A stretch of 64,000 bases of DNA. It comes from Heterohyrax brucei. Taxonomy: Eukaryota; Chordata; Mammalia; Hyracoidea; Procaviidae. Below the pieces are notes generated by a model. The model saw nothing but the letters and a program-made list of their open reading frames with translations, was not told where the DNA came from and ran no database searches. The stretch spans positions 13,238,001-13,302,000 of the forward strand of contig CM053154.1 in NCBI GenBank assembly GCA_028571685.1, written 5' to 3'. The translations under genes were made by a program, and so were the position numbers. Shown here piece by piece: positions 15,301 through 24,300 of the stretch. Within the stretch, counting starts at the first letter, position 1, and every line of letters starts with the position of its first letter.

Positions 15301-18300
15301 AGCCACCAGTGACCAGCCACCCTGACAGGGAACACAGCAGAGTTCCTGACGGAGCATGAGAGAAGTAGGGTGCAGAGCTCAAATTCTCATGGAAAAAACA
15401 TACTTAATTGTCTGAAACTAGAAGGACCCCAGAAGACATTGACCCCCAGACTCTGTTAAGCCAGAACTTAAAACCATTCCCAAAGCCAACTCTGCAGGCA
15501 AAGATCAGATTGAACTATAAAATGTAACAGTTGTGAAGAGTGTGCTGCTTAGTTCAAGTATATGAGACCACATGGGCAGCTCCTGTCTGGAGGTGGGATG
15601 AGAAGGCAGAAAGAGGAGCTGGTTGGATGGGTGCAGGCAACGGGTGGAAATGGGGAGTGTGCTGTCCTATTACAGGGACTGTAGCTAGGGTCACATAAGA
15701 ATATGTGTGTAGGTTTTTGTATGGAAAGTTAACCTGAGCTGTAGGCTTACATCTCAGACACAGTTAAAAAAAGAAAAAACAAGATTACAGCTGAGAATAA
15801 CCGTAGGGAGCTGCTCTACTGGGTCTCAGCGAACGACAGCAGACCACGTGGTGGTTACATACGTGTTCCAGTTTTTTCTTTGTAATTTCTGGGGCCAGCG
15901 GGTAAAGGGAACACTGTCTTGTTACAGGTGCCCCACTCCTCTGTCTTCTCTTTGTCCCTGCCTCCCTGGGGCTGTGTTGGCAGGGATGAGTTGATGGCGA
16001 GGTGAACGGGCTGAGGAGACTCCAGGCATCAGGAGTTCGGCCAGGCTTTCGTTAATCATCGCATCATGAGCGCTCTGATGTGTAACTTTGTCTCGTGTTT
16101 GCAGATAACCACCATGCAGCTGGAACGTGAGAAAGCTCTGGAACATAAGAACCGGATGTCACGAATGCTTGAAGACCGTGATTTATTTGTAATGCGACTC
16201 AAGGCTGCCCGACAATCCGTGTATGAGGTGAACATAATGGACTCGGAGAAACTTACTCATGAACCTTTTAGTTTTGCCTTCAAGATTTTACTTTAATACA
16301 ATGGTGTATTCTGAGTTAATGTTTTTATATAACACTTATAAACATTTGTAGCATTTACAATGTAATTGAAATACTAAAACAGTATTAGACATTTTCATGA
16401 CAGTATTTTAAAGGCTACTCTGCCATCTTGAAACCCTTTTTTGTGCAGGTAAAAGTGGACTGCATTGAGTCTGCTTTTGAAACAGACTTTGCTGTTTGAT
16501 TTAGAAAAGACAATTAAGGTGTCTTGGTCTTAGTTCTTATTTAATCATTGGATTTATGTAAAAATAAATCCATTGGATGTTTTTAAAGTATAATTTTTTA
16601 AAACATTATTTTTTTTAAATAACAGCAGCAGACTAGAACAGCTTCAGTAGCCGTCTTGTGTGTGGTTTTTGTATTTGGTTATTTTCTGGCATTTTAAGAA
16701 ACATGCCTTGTAAACTTACAGGTTACTGCTAATTTCTGTCTTCTCAAAAACCGGTTTTTGGGTGCTGCATATTCAATTGCAGGAAAAACTTAAACAGTTT
16801 GAAGAGCGACTAGCAGAAGAAAGACGTAATCGTTTGGAAGAACGTAAGAGGCAACGTAAAGAAGAACGCAGAGTAACTTACTACAGAGAGAAGGAGGAGG
16901 AGGAACAGAGGAGGGCCGAAGAGCAGATGCTCAAAGGTACGTGTGGACCGGGATTGCTGCATTAGGTCCAGCTGAGAGCAGATGCTCAAAGGTATGTGTG
17001 AACTGAGATTGCCACATTAGGTCCCGCTGAGAGCAGATGCCAAAAGGTTCCTGTGGGGCGGGATTACTGCATTAGGTCCAGCTGAGAGCAGGTACGCAAA
17101 GGTACCTGTGGACTGTGGTTGCCGCTTTAGGTCCCACTGAGGTCAGGTGTGCAAAGCTACCTGTGGATCAGGATTGCTGCATTAGGCTCAGCTGAGAACA
17201 GGTGCACAAGGGTACCTGTGGGCTGGGGTTGCTGCATTAAGTCCCGCTGAGAGCAGGCTTTGTAGAGAAACAGGCATCAGTGATGACTTTTAAAGGCCTC
17301 TGTTCTCAGAACCTGGGAACCTAACTGAATGATCCTCCTCAGTTTATTGTGTGTGAGAGTGTTAAGTCCTTTAGCAACTTGTTTTTACTTTTTAAATGTT
17401 TTTTAAAAATGAAGACTCTTATCATTCTATTAATGTTAATACTGAGTGGCATGTTTGGTTGAGTGTCTTCTGCTGTTTAGCTGTCTTAAAATTTTTAATA
17501 AGAATTTACTTGTACACTTGCTGCCTGTTGGCAGAAAAGTAGACAAGCACTAGGAGAAAGATGCTGGTGTCAGGCCCATGTTATGACCTAACCCGTTGTT
17601 TAGAGCGCGAAGAGAGAGAGAGAGCTGAGCGAGCAAAGCGGGAGGAAGAGCTGCGTGAGTATCAGGAGCATGTCAAGAAGTTAGAAGAAGTAGAAAGGAA
17701 AAAACGCCAGAGAGAGCTGGAAATTGAAGAACGTGAGCGTCGTCGAGAGGAAGAACGGAGGCTGGGTGATGACTCACTTTCTAGAAAGGTGAGGGTCGAA
17801 GCTACTGTGTTTATGTCCTGTGCTGTGAGTCAGCCAGTTTCTCTGCTTGGGACATTTTGAAACTCTGGTATCAACTTGTCTCCAAGGCAAACAGTTCCTA
17901 AGGTGAAAGAAACGAGACCTGTCTTGGCATAACTGGGGTTTTACAGGCTTCAGTTTAAATTATTTGTTGGTAAGAATGAATCTCAGGGAACTCTTTGTCA
18001 AAAGTTAGCACTCTTAAGTGATGTGGACAAGAACTGTCTTTGTGTCCTTTGAAAGGAGGTGCTGTGACTTGAGACGATGATGTCATGTCTTCTCTAAATC
18101 CTTGGCACTCAGAGGTGTGGTGCAGGGACCAGTAGCATCACATGAGAATTGGTTAGAAATGCAGAGTCTAGACCTAAGTCCTAACTTTCTGGATCAGTAG
18201 CCCCATTCACAGCTGATTGCAAAGCTGCTCCATTAAAAAAAAAATTTGTCATTGAAGCTAGCTAGTGTTTTCAGTACTCACCCATGACTGATGTGTCTTC

Positions 18301-21300
18301 CCCTCTGTCTTTCGTTTCTTGATTTCCCTTTCGTGATGGGGGGTACTGGTACCCTCTTACTTGCTGAGTTTGGAATTCACCCCTGCCTTTTGCCTTCTGT
18401 CCCCACAGCTGTTGGCTGAATTCAGGTCCTTTTATTTGGCCTCTGTTGCTTGCTGCTCCGACTGGCCTGTCTGATCAGTCTCATTTGGCATGGCAACTGT
18501 ACTTCGCCTTGTTCTTAATATTTGATTTGGAATATTTTAATTGCTTTCACTTTTCTGGTATCCCTTCTTGTTCTGAGCTAAATTTTTAAACTTTCCTCCA
18601 TGTGTTTTCATGTTCTCTGTTCTGTCAGTGGTTACTATTAATTTTCTCCTCGAATGTATCTGAACTTGCAATGTGTAAATTGAGAACTCCTCCCTTCCTG
18701 TTTAAAACTAACAATTTTGAGCGTGCCTTGACTTCTTCTGTTCAGCTGTAGTCACCTGGATGTTGTTGCCTCCTGAGTACCAGCTTACACGTATCTGTCT
18801 GTGGAGGACTCATCTCATTTAAAAAACTCTGTGCTTTTTAAAACTACTACTATATCATATTTTCCCTTTTTTCAGATGAACATCTTTTTTTATGTCTTCT
18901 CATTAAAAACAGTCTTTAGTGTATGTCTCAGAAGAGTGTTTGTGTTCGTTTCACAGGTGACCGGTGGTTGGGCCCATTCAGAATCCTCTTCCCACTGATG
19001 GTTTTCTGTCTTCCACAGAGTTCTCAGTTGTCTGAGTGTTCCCCTAAGGTTACCTTTGTAGCAGCACTTGAGACTGTATCCTAGGACATCTGTGTTTAAA
19101 ACTGTATGTGTTCCCCTCTGTGAAGGTTGTAGCAGATTTACGGATGTACTGTAAGGGTGTTGTGGAACTCCCCACACCCTGTACGTAAATGTGATGTTTT
19201 GAAAGGGCAAGACTATTCAGATGAATCATTCATTTCTGGTCATTTATTTCCTTTTCCTTTGTGCTTAGTAGGCACTGTGGTGGACATAGGTGGACACCTG
19301 ACTTTTTGTATTTTCTCTAAAGGGGGTTTCTATTTCTAGGTCCTAGGGAATCTGTAGATGTTAAAATTGTGTTTTACTTCAGGGTTTGTTCTTCAGATTA
19401 GAAACAAAATGTTAAATTCTAAAACTTGCTTGTATTTAAGGGCTTGAGATCACTGAATCTAAGTACAGATGCATTTGCTTGGTGACACTAGTGATTAAGA
19501 AGGCATTGCCAATGTGTTGATTCTTGCTGCTTTTGGTCAATGTAGGATTCTCGTTGGGGAGACTCTGAAAGCACATGGAGAAAAGGCCCGGAAGTTGAGG
19601 CGGAATGGAGAAGAGGCCCACCAGAAAAGTAAGTGAAGGGAAAAGTATAAGCCTAACTGTAGGTCCTGGTGGTGTCTTTTTGTAGAGATTTTATTTCAGT
19701 GGATCATATGATGTTTGTCCTTTGTGTCTTGACTTAATTCAGCATCTAGTAGCATGCGTTGGCATTTCACAGTCTTAATGGCTGCATAGTACTTCACTGT
19801 ATCATTAACACTGCTTTTCATTGATCCATTTATCTGTTGATGGGCACTTGGATTAGTGTCTAACTTTTAGTTCTTGTGAGAAGTCCAGTTTGTTTTGTTT
19901 CTTGTTGTTGGTACTTTTAAAAACCTGTTACTGAAAGTTAGGTCTTGATAAATAACGCTTGTATTTTGTTCTAAAATTTTCCTAGTTTTAGTTCTTACAC
20001 TTAAGTCTTTGCTCAGTTGTGAATCAATTTTTATATATGGATCCAGCTTCATATTTTTGCATGTGGAAAACTAGTCTGGTTAGTACTTATCAAAGAACCT
20101 ATTTTTTTTCCATTGAATCGACTTTGTGTTCTTGTCAGGTCTTTTGGTTACAGTTGTGATTTTAAAAAACAGTACAAAAAAAATATCAAAAAAGAGCACA
20201 TGCTCTTTCTACTTATTCTTATAAATGTGTGATTTTTGCTGTCCAGGGACTGGAGACGTGAGGGACGAGATGAGGAAAGGCCCCTCAGAAGAGAAGACGA
20301 CCGACTGAGGCGCATGGGGGATGAGGAAGAGAGAGAGTCCTCTGCCAGACCCGAGGAGGACCGGATTCCCCGTCGAGGCATGGATGAAGAGAGGAGCTTC
20401 AGGCGGGGGCCTGATGAAGATAGGTTCTCCCGTCGCGGGGCGGATGATGGCCGGTCTTCCTGGCGTAATGTAGATGACGACAGGCCTCCCCGACGAACTG
20501 GTGACGAAGATCGGGCAAGCTGGCGTCATGCCGATGATGACCGACCGCCCAGACGAGGACTGGACGATGACAGAGCAAACTGGCGAACAGCTGACGAGGA
20601 CAGAGGACCAAGACGCGGGATGGATGAGGACCGGGGACCGCGGCGAAGTGCTGATGAGGAGCGCTCATCCTGGCGCAGCACCGACGACGACCGGGGCCCC
20701 AGGCGGGGGTTGGATGAGGACCGAGGACCCTGGAGGAACACCGAGGACGAGAGAGTGTCCCGGCGTGGTGCGGACGATGACAGGGGGCCTCGGCGCAGTG
20801 TGGATGATGATCGGCTCCCGAGACGTGTTGATGACGACCGGATTCCCAGGCGAGGCGATGACTCCAGGCCTGGTCCTTGGAGACCATTTGGCAAGCCAGG
20901 TAAAATTCCAAAAGCTGAATCAGGCGCTTTAGAGAGTCTGCTCAATGAGTTTCCATGTACAGAGTGAAATTTTAATTGGCATAAACTGTAAAGAGATTAC
21001 ATAACTCTTCACTATCATGTTCTGGATAAAACTGGTCTGTTATCTTCCCTTGAATACCTGTGCTGTGGCTTTCGTGTTCCAGGTTTGACTTCAGTGTCCC
21101 ACACACAAAGCAAAGGCGCTAACCCCCATCTGGCTCTGGTAATGCTGATACGGTGTTTTCTCCTGCTTCTTGACAGCTGCTCTGCAGGCTTTTGTGTGCC
21201 TGTCCCTTCAGGGTCCTTCATGTGCTTTATAGCTCAATCCTAGACCAGCCTCTTCTCAATTATAATTGAACCGAAGGTGAACTCTTAGCATAGCTCTGTC

Positions 21301-24300
21301 TGCACGTCTGTCTACTAGGGCATGACATGACACCTGGAGGAGCCATGTTCTTCTTGCTCAATTCTGGCTTTTGTTCAGTTTTCATCAGACTTAATTATTC
21401 AGTAATTGTGTACATGTCTGTGGTTTCTTCTCATCTTCAGACTGTATTTCCAAGTGCACACTGCACATTTCTACCCAGAAGTCTCCTGAGCACTTAAAAC
21501 TAAAGCTGTCCTAACCTGGCTCCATGTGCCCGGCTCTGGGTGTTTTGTGCCTCAGTAGGGGACCCTGCTGCCCACCTGATTGTATAAGCTGGGAATCTGG
21601 GTTTGCTCCCTGACTGTCTTCTCCATGTTTTATGTTGAATCTTTGACTTACTCATGCTTGCATTTTAAATGGTCTTTAAGGCCAGTTTCATATCTGTTCC
21701 CTTGGCTGGTTCTTTGGGCTACCATCGTTAGTTTTCGAGTTGTGATCTTGGTTGGCCCTCTGGTGCTCAGTTTAACTCTTGGTGCAGTACCCACAGCCAC
21801 CCCTTGTAAAACGCACATTTTAGGGAGCAGCTTTCCTGCGTTTACCTTTCCTGATTTCTGTTGCATATATCTCGAGTTCTCTCCAGTCTCACCTCATTAC
21901 ACCTGCCTAGCTGTGAGCCACTTCTGTCCTTCAGTGAAGTGAGGATAATACTTCTCAGAGCTGTGGAGAGGATTGAATGAGTTGCACATATGCAGAGGGG
22001 TTAAACTAGTGCTGTGGCTTGTGATAATGTAAATGTTAGCTAAGGTAATACTTACTGGCTTTGCAGCCATAATACAATTTTCATTGAAATCTGGTTCCTT
22101 TGGCCTCGGAGAGAGTATGTATGTGTGTATACATACACATGCATATATATTTGGATGTGCAATGGCCAAGTGTTGACAGTGGCAGGATTGAAGCATAGAT
22201 TTTTGTTTTATGACAAGGTAGAAGCTAAATTGTGGAGGTAAGAATATGAAAGAGACTTGCTGATGTAGACTTTGTTGCAGAGTCTAAATGGACTCCTCCT
22301 TTAAGAGACTGGATTTGTCCCAGAGCTCTCAATTTCACCCATCGCCGTGTGAGTTTTCTGCTTAAATGATTGGTCTGTTTATTATCAGAACAGGTTTCAT
22401 CCCCCAGATTGCTTCTTTGCAACAGGAAAAATGAACTACTAGTTTATCAGTGGTAGTTTTATTACATGGGCTATACCTCTCAGGTGTTGGAGATTTCGTC
22501 TGAAGTGTGTCAGATGAGAAAACTGTCCATGAGAGCCATACCCAGGAGCTGGAGGTTCTGGTAGCAGACCTGAAGGTCCGCGGTTTTCTTCCTTGTGAGC
22601 AAGGGAGGAGTATAGGCACTGGCCCCGAGAATGCTGGGGGAGCACTGTCAGCGCTCACATCGCTGTTCATGGGCCCAGTTGGTGTTTCTGGAGTGGAAAA
22701 ATATTTTGCTTTTTATTTTAAAAAAAAAAACAGGTGGATGGAGAGATAGAGAAAAAGCCAGAGAAAACAGTTGGGGTCCACGCCAAGAATCGCGACTACC
22801 AGAAGACTCTGAGTGGGATAGAGAAAAAGAAAGGGATAGAGATACTCAAGATCGGGATGAGAACGACAGGGATCCTGAGCGAGAGCGGGACCGGGACCGA
22901 GAGCGGGACCGGGATCGAGAGCGGGACCGGGATCGAGAGCGAGACGGGGATCGAGAGGACCGCTTCCGAAGGCCTAGGTTTGCGTTCTGATTGAGACTGT
23001 TTCAAGTATTTTCCAAACTGGATTTGAGAAATGCTGTTCTTTTCCCCTATTTTTCTGTTAGAATCATAGTGTCCCCATCAAAAGACTTTTTTAAGAAGAA
23101 TTTTAGAGGTCATCTAATTGGACCTTGTCTCTAAGCACAGTGAGAACATTGACGTGTAAGCTGTGTGACTATATGGGCTGGAGAGCTCTTTGGTAACCGA
23201 AGCAGTCCAGGTCCCTTCATTTACCACTGCTGTTGCCCTGTGGTTTAGTCAGTCAGTTTTGTTCCAATTAAATTATGAAAAGTCTTGGACTTGTGAAAAG
23301 TTCTGTTTCCTGTTGTGACCCAGGTGGCTTTGTCTTGGTAAATCTAGATGAGTGCCTCCAGCACAGTTCCCTGCAGCAATAACGATGTTCTGGGAGCTGT
23401 CCAGTAACCACTTTGGGCTGTTAAACACTTGGCATGGGTTCCTGCAGCTGAGGAAACATCTAATTCATTTCCAGTTCTGCAGCCGCATTTGGGCAGTGGC
23501 TGCTGTGGCGCGTAGCACAGAGCCACATCTTCTCTTTTGATCTGTGTGCCTTGCAGCATCAGACTAAGGTTAAGTGAGGAGTGTCGCGTCATCCCTGTGG
23601 CATTCTAAATTCCCACAGCATCTACTTGCATATGATATAGTCACTTACAATTTCCTGTGTAGTTGTATCAACAGAATGTAACTTGTTTCAAATGGCTGCA
23701 GGGATGAGGGTGGCTGGAGAAGAGGACCAGCTGAAGAGTCTTCGAGCTGGAGAGATTCAAGTCGCCGGGATGACTGGGATAGGGATGACCGTCGTCGTGA
23801 GAGAGATGACCGCCGTGACCTAAGAGACCGGCGGGATGACAGAGACCGAAGAGGCCCTCCTCTCCGATCAGATCGGGAAGAAGGTATGGATGTTACCACA
23901 GTTACTGAGGATAGAATGATGGTTTCCAAGGGAATTTGGCCTCTATTTAATTATTTGATAAATTGTATATATACACTACAAAGTAAATTTTAACAGCTGT
24001 TTATTCAAGGTAGAATTTACAGTTTTAGGAAGTACTCTGGGTAAACAGTGAAATGAACTAAGTTCATTTCTAAATTCACAGTGCAGTGGTAGGCTTCAGT
24101 AAAAAGTGCCCTGGTGGTGCAGCGGTTTGGCACTTTGCTGCTGATCAGGTTAATGGTTCGAGCTCACCAGACGATTTCATGTGGGAAAGACTTGACCATC
24201 TGTTACCATGAAGATTATATCCTGGGATACTCTATGAGGTATTTCCCTTCTTTGGCATGGGATTGTTGGGAGTGGTAATCAACTGAATGGCACCTAAAAC

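Noticed and set aside
14404-15359. Open frames in EIF3A intron 14 considered as an extra exon or nested gene
   Set aside because: They fall in L1 3'UTR, AfroSINE and LINE 3'-end sequence, and exons 14 and 15 join in frame without them.
16921-17258. Six regular 55-bp repeats considered as a CRISPR array
   Set aside because: The units are contiguous diverged copies with no unique spacers, and this is a mammalian intron; it is a minisatellite.
20209-20945. Long open frames in other frames and on the minus strand over EIF3A exon 19 (106-170 codons)
   Set aside because: The 30-base period is a multiple of three, so a frame without a stop in one unit tends to stay open. They are shadows of the decapeptide repeats.
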